In this document: positions 18,625-28,144 of the stretch, piece after piece
How the letters are laid out: each line of letters begins with the position of its first letter
Position numbering within the stretch: the stretch's first letter is position 1
NCBI GenBank assembly: GCA_963748095.1
Contig: CAVVIO010000026.1
Span: forward strand, 95,734-159,733
Source of the DNA: CAVVIO01 sp963748095
Lineage (GTDB): Bacteria > Bacteroidota > Bacteroidia > Bacteroidales > UBA10428
Direction: 5' to 3'
DNA length: 64,000 nt
Program-made: the position numbers and the translations under genes
Notes under the pieces: generated by a model
The model's input: the letters and a program-made list of their open reading frames with translations, nothing else
What the model was told of the DNA's origin: nothing
The model's database searches: none

Positions 18625-19899
18625 TCAGAATCTGTATCCAAGTAAAACATAATATCTACTGGTTACGCAGCTCAGTGCTGCAATTTTTGACATGCCACTT
18701 CCTTTTTCATGCCAGGTTTCAAGAGACAGCTTATTATATTTTATCCCAAGGCCCAATAAAAGTCCCTGCTCATATTTTCTGATTGATGTTGGTTTTAAAG
18801 CATTTCCTTCATCAATACTCACGGTTGAATAAAATTGTGACACCGTCTTTTTGTAATTTTTCTCATGTATAACATTTCCGTTTGACATGCCCGCATAAAC
18901 AAATACATTAAATTTTCCAATCGGATATTTGAACCGGATGGTAGTGTTTATTTTTAAATAGGAAAAGGCTAATTCCGTTGATATTTTAGAATAGTAACTT
19001 TCATTTTTAATATCCTCATAATATCCTTTCACATTGTAAGAAGTATATATAAGTTCATTACTTATTGACAATTTACGTAGATTTCTTGCCGGAAAAATTT
19101 CAAAAAACAAACCATAGGTGGGATTTATTGAATGGCCAAAATCGACACCTATCAGATATGGAAAGTCATAACCTCCAAATTCTATTGAACTTCTTGACAA
19201 TCCGGCTAACATGCCAAATTCAGTTACTATTTTTTCTTTCTTCTTTTGGAACGAGACTTCCGATTCTGTTGCCTCATTATAATATTGAAATAGTTTTTCA
19301 AGGCTTTTCAAATTATATGTAGTGTTCTTTAATTTTGTTCTGATATTGGGACAATCACTAAGATAAACCGACAATTGTCCGATATATTTCTTATTCTCGG
19401 TTATTGAAATTTTATCATTCTGATTTTTCAGATACCTTTTAAATATTAACAATTCGAAAACGGAATCGAGCTTTATATAAAAATTATCCTTTCCGTTAGC
19501 AGTTCTATAATAATAGAGGCTTTTGGCCCCATCAAAAAGTGTCTGTAAGAATATTGTATCTGTTTTTAAATTCAAGGCCGGGTTTTGATTAAGTTGGTTA
19601 ATTTTGATCGGGCTGGTCTCCTTTTCTACAATTGCGCTAATGTACATCTCATCCTGGACATAGAACCCTTTTATATCAAGTGTCGTGTATCTGTTTACTT
19701 TACCATCTGCTTTTTCTTTAAAATGAATTACAGTCGGATTTTCTCCCCAATTTCTATAATCAATGTATCCGTGTAAAGTATCATTCCTGGAATTAATGAT
19801 ATATCCAGGTAAATAATTTTCCTGGGAATACGAAATGTGAAAAAAGGTGATTCCAAGAAGTAAAAACAAGAGTTTTCTAAGATAACTTGTAAAATGCAT
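18625..19899 (-). CDS. Putative outer-membrane barrel protein, unknown function
   Basis: 424 residues with a signal peptide ending at SYSQ (residue 25). The N-terminal part (GYIINSRNDTLHGYIDYRNW, IKGFYVQDEMYISAIVE) resembles a domain often found at the start of Bacteroidota surface proteins. From about 225 the sequence alternates barrel-like strands (MLAGLSRSSIEFGGYDFPY, GLLLGLGIKYNKLSLETW) and ends YYVLLGYRF with a terminal Phe typical of outer-membrane barrels. Function unknown. It is transcribed alone, followed by a spacer containing only the small hypothetical gene. Confidence 0.6.
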   Translation of the reverse strand: MHFTSYLRKLLFLLLGITFFHISYSQENYLPGYIINSRNDTLHGYIDYRNWGENPTVIHFKEKADGKVNRYTTLDIKGFYVQDEMYISAIVEKETSPIKINQLNQNPALNLKTDTIFLQTLFDGAKSLYYYRTANGKDNFYIKLDSVFELLIFKRYLKNQNDKISITENKKYIGQLSVYLSDCPNIRTKLKNTTYNLKSLEKLFQYYNEATESEVSFQKKKEKIVTEFGMLAGLSRSSIEFGGYDFPYLIGVDFGHSINPTYGLFFEIFPARNLRKLSISNELIYTSYNVKGYYEDIKNESYYSKISTELAFSYLKINTTIRFKYPIGKFNVFVYAGMSNGNVIHEKNYKKTVSQFYSTVSIDEGNALKPTSIRKYEQGLLLGLGIKYNKLSLETWHEKGSGMSKIAALSCVTSRYYVLLGYRF

Positions 19900-20513
19900 A
19901 TTGATTTATTTTAATGGTTCATAACTTAATAAGTTCAAGCAGTAAAGGGTTTTTTAATAATATTCCTGTTATCATAAGCAGACTTAAATATGCAAAGTTG
20001 TGCTTGCTAACGTCTATATCCTATATCATTTGTCAGTAAATATAAATATTAAGATTTAATATGCAAATAATTACAAGGATAAATAATCAGGATGGCAGAT
20101 GAAGGTGTGTGTTGGTTGTGAGGTGGGTAAATGTTGTCTGAACACGATTTAACGGAATTTTTGATGGACAGGATGACTGTGTAAATATAGTATCTATATT
20201 ATAGTGATGTGAGTTGCAAACCAAAAGCAGAGGATAACGGGTAATAGGATTCTGGTGAAGTAAAATAATACTGCTACTGCAACTGTCGGTTTATGAAGTG
20301 ATATATTGCTAAATAAATTAAGTGGTTAATGTAAAAAAGATAACACTGTTACGATTGACAGGTTAGCAAGGCAGTTTACCGGCACAACGTTATATGGTGG
20401 ATTTGTTTATAGTATTGGTATTAACATTTGACATTTAATTATTTAACTTTCATCAAAAAATAAAATCACTGATTCCCTTTTTTATTATATTCAACCCGAT
20501 AAATGATAAAACC
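19900..20513. other. 614-bp divergent intergenic region
   Basis: AT-rich spacer between a minus-strand gene and the large repeat protein. I find no convincing reading frame, RNA fold or dyad. It should contain both promoters, but no strong TAnnTTTG box stands out close to the ATG at 20514. Confidence 0.4.
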
Positions 20514-23500
20514 ATGATTGCCAACCTATCCTATCCCCGTATTTTAGTAAAGACTTTTCTGAAAGTGTTTTTTTTATGCGTTTCGATAAATGCATTCTCA
20601 GGTGAATTTGTAGTCATTAACCAGACAATTTCCTGGACCATGAGTTCAGCCAGTGGTTTTTACTTTTTTCAGAAACCTAGTAGTGCGCCCGCCAATTGGG
20701 TATCACCTGATGATTATTTTCACGGGCAGTTCTATACCCGGTATGAAGTTTTGGGTATAGCCACAGGGGAACCTTTTGGCATTCAGTTTGGTATCTGGCA
20801 AAACCAACCCGGAGAAACCTATCTATCGGAGACTATGGAGAATCTTCGCAGTATAACAACAGGAACAGGTACGATTGTTACCTATAATAGCAGTCCGGTT
20901 TCATGGTGGCACAATTATGACGGCGTTGATTTTAGTCGTGTTTACGATTTCAACCGGTTAGGGATCGTTTTATGGTGTCTCAGCCCTCGTATATTTATTG
21001 CTCCGGCCGCTAATTGGGGCGGTGATGCAGAAGTATGGAATACCCGCGACAGATGGTTCCCGTGCAGCATTAAAGTTACCGTTGTCGCCGTCTCTGCTGG
21101 TAGTACATTCTCAGGCTGGCAAAACTATATTCCTACCAAACCGCCGGCTCCAACTTATACTATAAATTATCCAACTGAAAAAACAAATCAGACGGTTCCT
21201 TCGACTGATGAGTATTCCTATTCAGCTACCATGTCACCGGCATATTCCGGCACAGGCGTTGCCCTGACTTTGCTGCCGGGTCAAAATGTTTATTTTAGGA
21301 CAAAAGCTCAGGGAGATAATCCTGCTTCCGACGTTACCTGTTTAATTGTTCCTGCAAAACCTTCTACGCCATCATTTACTATTAATTTTACAACTGAAAA
21401 AACGGTTCAAAATATTACATCCGATATAGAATATGCCACCAATGTTTCCTTTACAAGTGCTATAAACGGAACAGGAACCCAGGTTATGATAACCCCCGGC
21501 CAGAATTTATACTTTCGAAAGAAGGCGACCTCCTCAACTTTTGCTTCGGGTATTTTTCAGATGGAATGTGCTTCAAGGCCGGGAAGGCCTACTGTAACTG
21601 TTGATTTTATTAATGAAAAGACAAATGAAGTGCTTTCTTCGTCAATTGAATATTCGGCTAATATTTCGATGTCAGACGTCATCAATTGTTCAAACACGAA
21701 AATTAATCTGAATCCGGGTACAGATCTGTATTTCAGGTTGAAAGCGACTGAAAATTCCTTTGCTTCATTGATAACCACACTCGACGTACCTGCAAAACCT
21801 TCAACGCCATCTTATACTTTTAATTATATATCTGAAAAAACGGTTCAAAATGTCACATCCGATATAGAATATGCCACCAATGTTTCCTTTACAAGTGCCA
21901 TAAACGGAACAGGAACGCAGGTTACGGTAACCCCTGGCCAGAATTTATACTTTCGAAAAAAGGCAACTTCCTCATCTTTTGCTTCGGGCATTTTTCAGCT
22001 GGAGTGTGCTTCAAGGCCGGAAAGTCCTGCAGTAACGGTTGATTTTATTAATGAAAAGACAAATGAAATACTTTCTTCGGCAAATGAATATTCGTCTAAT
22101 ATCGCAATGTCAGATGTTATCAACTGCTCCAATGCAAAAATTAATCTGAATCCGGGTACAAATTTGTATTTCAGATTGAAAGCAACTGAAAATTCCTTTG
22201 CCTCATTGATAACCACGCTCAATGTACCGGCAAGGCCATCGACGCCTGCCATTACTATTAATTATACAACTGAAAAAACGGTTCAAAATGTCACATCCGA
22301 TATAGAATACGCCACCAATGTTTCCTTTACAAGTGCCATAAACGGAACAGGAACGCAGGTTACGGTAACCCCCGGCCAGAATTTATACTTTCGAAAAAAG
22401 GCAACTTTCTCATCTTTTGTTTCGGGTATTTTTCAGCTGGAGAGCACATCGAGGCCGGGAAGTCCTGCAGTAACTGTTGATTTTATTAATGAAAAGACAA
22501 ATGAAGTGCTTTCTTCGGCAATTGAATATTCTGCTAATATTGCGATGTCAGACGTCATCAACTGCTCAAACGCGAAAATTAATCTGAATCCGGGTACAAA
22601 TCTGTATTTCAGGTTGAAAGCGACTGAAAATTCCTTTGCTTCATTGATAACCACACTCGACGTACCTGCAAAACCTACTACGCCATCATATACTTTTAAT
22701 TTTACAACTGAAAAAACGGTTCAAAATATTACATCTGATATAGAATATGCCACCAATGTTTCCTTTACAAGTGCCATAAACGGAACAGGAACGCAGGTTA
22801 CGGTAACCCCCGGCCAGAATTTATACTTTCGAAAAAAGGCAACCTCCTCATCTTTTGCTTCGGGTATTTTTCAGATGGAATGTGCTTCAAGGCCGGGAAG
22901 TCCTGCAGTAACTGTTGATTTTATTAATGAAAAGACAAATGAAGTGCTTTCTTCAGCAATTGAATATTCTGCTAATATCGCGATGTCAGATGTCATTAAC
23001 TGCTCAAACGCGAAAATTAAACTGAATCCGGGTACAGATCTGTATTTCAGGATGAAAGCGACTGATAATTCCTTTGCTTCATTGATAACCACACTCATTG
23101 TTCCGGAAAGACCACCGACGCCAGCCATAACTTTAAATTTTTCTGATGCAACAACCTCAGTTGTTGCGCCGGCTTTGGAATGGTCAGAAAATTCATCACT
23201 TTCACCGGCAACACAAGGAGATGGGAATAGCATTTCCGTAATACCGGGTGTCGATTTGTACTTTAGGGTGAGGGTTACCTCAAGCTCTTTCAGGTCATTG
23301 CCACAACATCTGGAAATCCCCGGGAAACCTTTGCCCCCGGAATATACCATTAATTATATAACTGAAACAACTGCTGAATCTATTGCTGAGAATATTGAAT
23401 ATTCAACCTTTTCTGATTTATCCAATGCGTCACTTGGTGAAGGTGATGTAATTACACTCAATGCCGGACAAAATTTATATTTCAGACAGGTGGCCGGAAG

Positions 23501-24062
23501 TTCATCCTTTAAAAGTGATATATTTGAATTACAGGTTCCTGAAAGGGTTAGTCTTATCTATACTGGCCTGGACACTATTTATGATGACAGCTTCGAAATG
23601 CAGGCTGATTACGTCAATTCCAGTGTGGAATTTAGTCTGGATCATTTGCAGGTGATTAATGGAACTGCCCGGAATTTGCGTGAGGGTAATTTCTTTGATA
23701 TTTACCCGACATCAGAAGGTCCGGTTAATATTAATATTAACGCTAATACGATTACCGGTGGCAGCTTTGCATCTAATGAAGTAGTTGTTTATTACCATGC
23801 TCCAACATTGGTTCCTAACCTTAAATCGAGTGAATATTTTAAAGTGTATCCGAACCCCAGTAATGGGTTTTTACATATTCTTACGGAACCTGAAAAATCG
23901 TTCACCGTTGAATTAATTTCATGTGAGGGAAAAATACTAAAAAATCGTTTCCGGGGAACTGGATTTCTGGATTTAAATCTGAGTGATTTAGAAAAAGGAA
24001 TATACTTTTTAAAGATGTATACTGATAAAAATGTAAGTATTCAGAAACTGATTCTTGAATAA
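20514..24062 (+). CDS. Secreted 11-module repeat protein with T9SS sorting domain
   Basis: 1182 residues. Signal peptide to about residue 29 (MIANLSYPRILVKTFLKVFF). An N-terminal domain follows to about 203 (SWTMSSASGFYFFQKPSS, WNTRDRWFPCSIKVTVV). Then come about 11 beta-sandwich-like modules of 70-76 residues. Eight form four A-B pairs: A modules carry EYATNVSFTSAINGTGTQV and PGQNLYFRKKATSS, B modules VDFINEKTNEVLSS and SDVINCSNAKINLNPGT. The C-terminal 80 residues (FKVYPNPSNGFLHILTE to SIQKLILE) are a type A T9SS sorting domain. The protein is thus exported by T9SS and probably attached to the cell surface. The modules may bind carbohydrate or act as a stalk; neither is proven. The A and B modules each hold a Cys that could form disulphides. 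Confidence 0.85.
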   Translation: MIANLSYPRILVKTFLKVFFLCVSINAFSGEFVVINQTISWTMSSASGFYFFQKPSSAPANWVSPDDYFHGQFYTRYEVLGIATGEPFGIQFGIWQNQPGETYLSETMENLRSITTGTGTIVTYNSSPVSWWHNYDGVDFSRVYDFNRLGIVLWCLSPRIFIAPAANWGGDAEVWNTRDRWFPCSIKVTVVAVSAGSTFSGWQNYIPTKPPAPTYTINYPTEKTNQTVPSTDEYSYSATMSPAYSGTGVALTLLPGQNVYFRTKAQGDNPASDVTCLIVPAKPSTPSFTINFTTEKTVQNITSDIEYATNVSFTSAINGTGTQVMITPGQNLYFRKKATSSTFASGIFQMECASRPGRPTVTVDFINEKTNEVLSSSIEYSANISMSDVINCSNTKINLNPGTDLYFRLKATENSFASLITTLDVPAKPSTPSYTFNYISEKTVQNVTSDIEYATNVSFTSAINGTGTQVTVTPGQNLYFRKKATSSSFASGIFQLECASRPESPAVTVDFINEKTNEILSSANEYSSNIAMSDVINCSNAKINLNPGTNLYFRLKATENSFASLITTLNVPARPSTPAITINYTTEKTVQNVTSDIEYATNVSFTSAINGTGTQVTVTPGQNLYFRKKATFSSFVSGIFQLESTSRPGSPAVTVDFINEKTNEVLSSAIEYSANIAMSDVINCSNAKINLNPGTNLYFRLKATENSFASLITTLDVPAKPTTPSYTFNFTTEKTVQNITSDIEYATNVSFTSAINGTGTQVTVTPGQNLYFRKKATSSSFASGIFQMECASRPGSPAVTVDFINEKTNEVLSSAIEYSANIAMSDVINCSNAKIKLNPGTDLYFRMKATDNSFASLITTLIVPERPPTPAITLNFSDATTSVVAPALEWSENSSLSPATQGDGNSISVIPGVDLYFRVRVTSSSFRSLPQHLEIPGKPLPPEYTINYITETTAESIAENIEYSTFSDLSNASLGEGDVITLNAGQNLYFRQVAGSSSFKSDIFELQVPERVSLIYTGLDTIYDDSFEMQADYVNSSVEFSLDHLQVINGTARNLREGNFFDIYPTSEGPVNININANTITGGSFASNEVVVYYHAPTLVPNLKSSEYFKVYPNPSNGFLHILTEPEKSFTVELISCEGKILKNRFRGTGFLDLNLSDLEKGIYFLKMYTDKNVSIQKLILE
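21358..23109 (+). repeat. Four 438-bp tandem coding repeats
   Basis: The landmark AACGGTTCAA recurs at 21401, 21839, 22277 and 22715, exactly 438 bp apart each time (146 codons, one A-B module pair). Sequence identity is high at DNA level, with runs of unchanged third positions, so the array arose or was homogenised recently. Several long minus-strand frames in this region are shadows of the repeat. Confidence 0.9.
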
Positions 24063-24363
24063 ATATTTTCCCAAAGTAAAGCTGGCAAAAAATTCTAAAT
24101 AGATAACACAAAATAACAATATAACAATTTTAAGTGCTTACCCTCAAATGTCACTATTATGTGCGTTTGAAATTTTTGTCCACTTTCATTGCTCATGAAC
24201 CTTCCCCTTGTTTTCTCCAACTTCCCATTATCATATATAATCTAAATATAAAAGATATTCAGGGGAAAAGCATTTTTTTGCCGGAAGCTTTAAGGCTGGA
24301 TACAATTTCAGTTAATACTGTGTGAAATCGTAACTAGACCTGCTTTAGTTGGCAGACAGGAAT
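24063..24363. other. Convergent intergenic region
   Basis: About 300 bases between convergent genes. No reading frame with coding character and no strong terminator hairpin was seen. Confidence 0.4.
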
Positions 24364-25404
24364 TTATTTTTTCGGTATCTGCCGGCTCATATAGGAACTC
24401 ACGGAATTATTCCACATATCGTAATTATTGTTCCTTTTAGTATTCAGTGATTTATTTATTGTGTTGAATTTATTTACACCCTTATTGTAATTGGTAACAG
24501 CCTGATTATATTTATTTACTTCCTCTTTGGTGAGTAGCATCCTGTCTTTCGATTGATACATGGCGACCATTTTGTTATATTCATCGGTTGTCTGAAGAAA
24601 GTCAGTAATAATGGGGATTTTGTTCTCTGCTTCATCTTTGTAAAACATCAGCATTCTTTTGCAGGAAGAATTTATCGAATTGTCTCCTTTGAAATGGCCG
24701 ATGTCCGCCAGTTTTTTAATTCCTTCATCCGAAACACCTGATAAGGCGTTCCTGTTTTGTTCTATTGAATTGATGTCATTCTTTTTTAAAGCGTCCATTA
24801 AGTAAAATTCTTGTTTATATGCTTTGAAAAAGACAAGGTATACCTGATTATAATATTTCAGTGCAGCGGATGATATTTCGAGCTTTTTACTGATATCATC
24901 CGTGTTCTCAATCAATGTAACACCGTTTTTTTTGGCGAAAGCTCTATACATCGTATCCATTCTGTCAGAAGCAAAATCCAGTTTATCGTTCGCCAGTTCC
25001 TGAGCCGTTAAATAGGCTTCCATTAAGTCATAGGATTGTTCTGCAACTTCTTCCATATCTATTATTTTATCGAAATCGTTATTCAGAACATTGAAGTTCA
25101 ATGTCAGAAAAGTGACAACAGAATCCCTCAAGCTGTAATCTTTATTAAAAGCGGGCATTCTTTTCACGTCATGCATCGCTTTATCAATGGTTTTTAATAG
25201 AACTATTCTGTTCTTTTCGACTTTTCTCGCGCTTCTGCTGTGAGCCATTGAGGAAGTATAATCCCACATTTCTTTCCGGATATTTTCATACTGGTTGCCG
25301 ATCAGTCGCATGTACGATGAAGCGTCACTTGCATTTTGTGCCGTTGAAAATATTGAAATACCTGTCAGGAAAAGTACGGATAGCAAAAACATTTTTGTAT
25401 TCAT
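24364..25404 (-). CDS. Secreted helical protein, partner of S41 protease
   Basis: 346 residues with a signal peptide ending at STAQ (about residue 23). The rest is almost entirely helical and charged (YENIRKEMWDYTSSMAHSRS, KYNQAVTNYNKGVNKFNTIN). It resembles the so-called LIC11966-type surface proteins, an uncertain impression. Its ATG overlaps the stop of the S41 protease gene (ATGA at 25401-25404), so the two are co-translated and probably act together, for example as adaptor or substrate. Confidence 0.65.
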   Translation of the reverse strand: MNTKMFLLSVLFLTGISIFSTAQNASDASSYMRLIGNQYENIRKEMWDYTSSMAHSRSARKVEKNRIVLLKTIDKAMHDVKRMPAFNKDYSLRDSVVTFLTLNFNVLNNDFDKIIDMEEVAEQSYDLMEAYLTAQELANDKLDFASDRMDTMYRAFAKKNGVTLIENTDDISKKLEISSAALKYYNQVYLVFFKAYKQEFYLMDALKKNDINSIEQNRNALSGVSDEGIKKLADIGHFKGDNSINSSCKRMLMFYKDEAENKIPIITDFLQTTDEYNKMVAMYQSKDRMLLTKEEVNKYNQAVTNYNKGVNKFNTINKSLNTKRNNNYDMWNNSVSSYMSRQIPKK

Positions 25405-27461
25405 TGGTCATTTATTTTAAGGGTTTTATAATCATTCAGGATATTATAAACTTCTTCTATATATGGATCGGTTATTACTGATTCCGAAATCTGATTAAGT
25501 ATATCGGAATAGTATTTATACAATTGCATCATTTCCTTATCATTTTCCAGATAGTTGATAGTATAGTTGGGTGAAGGATTTTTTTTCAACGAACCGATTT
25601 CATCATATATAGTTTCATAGATCTTCATAAATGAATAATATGGTTTCAGATTCAGGGGTACAAAGTTTGTTGTTTTGCCGGAGGAATTTATAATACTGTC
25701 AATTCTGCAGATTTCTCTGAATTTATCATTTTTCGCAATCCGTTCTTCCGATAGAGTTTTTAATTTTTCTATTGGTATCGGGTTTAATGGAGTGTAATAG
25801 GTTTTCTTACTTACCGATTCTGCTGCAACCGATATTCCTTTTTCTGAAGGATATCCTAATGCCGAATAACTTATAGCCGGTAATATGATATCAGGAACCA
25901 CACCTTTATGACCGTATGACTTACCTGTAACCCTGTAATAATTGGTGGTGGTAACTTTTAAGACGTCTTTGTTTTCCGAATCTACAGGTATTAGCGATTG
26001 CCCCGTGGCTTTACCGTAACTGGTATCTCCTATCACGATAGCCCTGTTGTAGTCCTGCAATACAGCGGCTACCATTTCAGATGCAGAAGCACTATTTTTA
26101 TTTATTAGTATTGCTAACGGTCCCGTATACATGGTTCCTCTGTTGAAATCTTTGATGGAATAAATTTCTTTTTTGGAATTCTGGCCTATTGATAAGGTAC
26201 CAAAATCGATAAAAATTCCTGCCAGATCAATAGCTTCAGTGATTGCACCTCCACCATTGTTTCTCAGATCGATGATCAGGGATTCAATATTTTCCTTTTT
26301 GAGTTTGTAGATGGCTTTTCCAACATCCTGCGCACATCCTGAGGAATTGCCAGAGTCCCATGTGGTATAAAACGCAGGTAGAAGAATATAACCGGTTTTA
26401 TGTTTCCCGTTTAAAACCAGTGCCTGAACCGAATTTTCAATTTGTTCCGTATTCTCCCGTTGCAGGGTAATTTCTTTTTGTGTTCCGGAATTATCCGATA
26501 AGGTTACAATTAGTTTGCCGGATGTTTCATTTGCCAGGTAATCAACTATATCTTCTAACTGAACATCTTTTATTATAAGGGGATCCGCACTTCCGGCTTG
26601 TAATTTCAGAACTTCATCTCCTGTATTGATCCTGCCGGTCCTCCATGCATAACTTCCCGGAATGACCGATGAGATGATTAATTTACCGGTTTTATTTTGT
26701 TCCAATTCAATACCAAATGACTGTGCAAAGGTCGACAATTGTTCCCTGAATTCACGAAATGTTTCTTCAGAGAAAGAATAGCTGTAAGGATCGAACTGGA
26801 TCAGCAGGCTGTTGACGTATGCGTCATATACATTCTGTTCAATACCGGGTTGAGTATTGAGAATGTATTGTATCTGTTTTTCTTCCCTTTCGATAATATT
26901 CTGTTTTATGGAACCGGTCAGACTATCCAATTTGTTTTGCAATTGTTTAAATGAACCGGGTACTGAATTAAAATCAGTAATTTCCTGCAGCATGTAAAAC
27001 TTAATTAAAGATTCCCACCGGCTTTCTTTGGATCTCAGGTATATATTCTTATCAAAGGATTGTCCGATATAAAAGGAGTCTTTTTTACTGAAATCAAAAG
27101 GAACGTTTTTTAACTTTTCCAGTATTGGTAATGAGTTTTTAAGATTGTCCGTATACCGTTTAAGTAGTATATCATTATTCTCACAATATGAATTATTCAT
27201 ATTATTCTTCAATGATTCACCTAGCCGTTCAAATGTTTTAATATCATCATAATTAAACAATACATACTTCGGATCAAGCGTGCTGATCAACTTATTAATA
27301 AAATCTTCCTCATTGATTTTTTCTGCAACTATGGGTGAAATGCTGTTGTCATTGAAGATCTGAATAGTTTTTGTAAACTTTTTACAATAATTATTCGTCC
27401 CTTGTGAATAGCAGCACAAAACTGAGCAAACGAGAGCTATTATGAGACTATATTTTTTCAT
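25401..27461 (-). CDS. S41-family C-terminal processing protease with PDZ domain
   Basis: 686 residues with a signal peptide (MKKYSLIIALVCSVLCCYSQ). The N-terminal helical region (to about 215) contains the Prc-like phrase LISTLDPKYVLFNYDD. A PDZ domain lies at about 235-330 (GIELEQNKTGKLIISSVIPG, WRTGRINTGDEVLKL). The S41 core follows with SLIIDLRNNGGGAITEA, the Ser in NKNSASASEMVAA and the Lys in SYGKATGQSLIP, the Ser-Lys dyad of the family. These periplasmic proteases trim C-terminal ends of envelope proteins. It heads a two-gene operon. Confidence 0.9.
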   Translation of the reverse strand: MKKYSLIIALVCSVLCCYSQGTNNYCKKFTKTIQIFNDNSISPIVAEKINEEDFINKLISTLDPKYVLFNYDDIKTFERLGESLKNNMNNSYCENNDILLKRYTDNLKNSLPILEKLKNVPFDFSKKDSFYIGQSFDKNIYLRSKESRWESLIKFYMLQEITDFNSVPGSFKQLQNKLDSLTGSIKQNIIEREEKQIQYILNTQPGIEQNVYDAYVNSLLIQFDPYSYSFSEETFREFREQLSTFAQSFGIELEQNKTGKLIISSVIPGSYAWRTGRINTGDEVLKLQAGSADPLIIKDVQLEDIVDYLANETSGKLIVTLSDNSGTQKEITLQRENTEQIENSVQALVLNGKHKTGYILLPAFYTTWDSGNSSGCAQDVGKAIYKLKKENIESLIIDLRNNGGGAITEAIDLAGIFIDFGTLSIGQNSKKEIYSIKDFNRGTMYTGPLAILINKNSASASEMVAAVLQDYNRAIVIGDTSYGKATGQSLIPVDSENKDVLKVTTTNYYRVTGKSYGHKGVVPDIILPAISYSALGYPSEKGISVAAESVSKKTYYTPLNPIPIEKLKTLSEERIAKNDKFREICRIDSIINSSGKTTNFVPLNLKPYYSFMKIYETIYDEIGSLKKNPSPNYTINYLENDKEMMQLYKYYSDILNQISESVITDPYIEEVYNILNDYKTLKINDQ

Positions 27462-28144
27462 GCATTATTTTTAACCAAATGAACAGTATCCGGAGTTAAT
27501 CTTTAGACTTATTATTACTCCGGCAAATCATCGTTCCGGTGTTAGTATATAAAATTTTAAATTTACCCGGTTCAACTTTTATATTCACTTGTATACAACG
27601 TTTATTGATACGTATTATACTTTACCTTTACTCCAAATTTGGGAGTATAGATGCACATATTACTTAAATAGTGTATTTGTTTTTAGTTTAATATTCATTT
27701 AGTGGCATTTCATAAGAAATGGTTACTATTTTCCACAATTCCATCTACTTAGCCAAATTGCTACTATCTGCCATTGTGCTGAGTAACAACTGACAAAAAC
27801 TTTAACAAAATAAAGGATTCTTTTGAAATATCAAAATTTCAGAACCACTTATTTCCGGTTATATTTTATTTAATCTCATAGCATTAAAAAATAGTCTTTC
27901 TGAATAATGTGATTTTAAAAATGATGGGCACAGGTATTAAAATCTCAAATTATTTTTCTGGAATTTAACAGGTTATTATTTGAATTTGAGAAATAGATGA
28001 CCATTGGAATGATCCTCTGTAATAATTAAGGGCTGGTAATCACGAATTAGATCATAATATTTAAAAATGTAAATTGTGTAGCAGTTAATTTTTATTTCGG
28101 ATCAATTTTCTTACATTTATTTACAACCTAAAAAATCTAATCTG
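27462..28144. other. 683-bp divergent intergenic region
   Basis: Very AT-rich spacer between the S41 protease operon and the histidine kinase. No coding frame was found. A possible promoter for the kinase, TACATTTA at 28112-28119 (one mismatch to TAnnTTTG), lies 25 bases before the ATG. Confidence 0.4.

Noticed and set aside
21557..23350. Several minus-strand frames of 70-160 codons inside the repeat protein
   Set aside because: They repeat with the same 438-bp period and are shadows of the plus-strand coding repeat.
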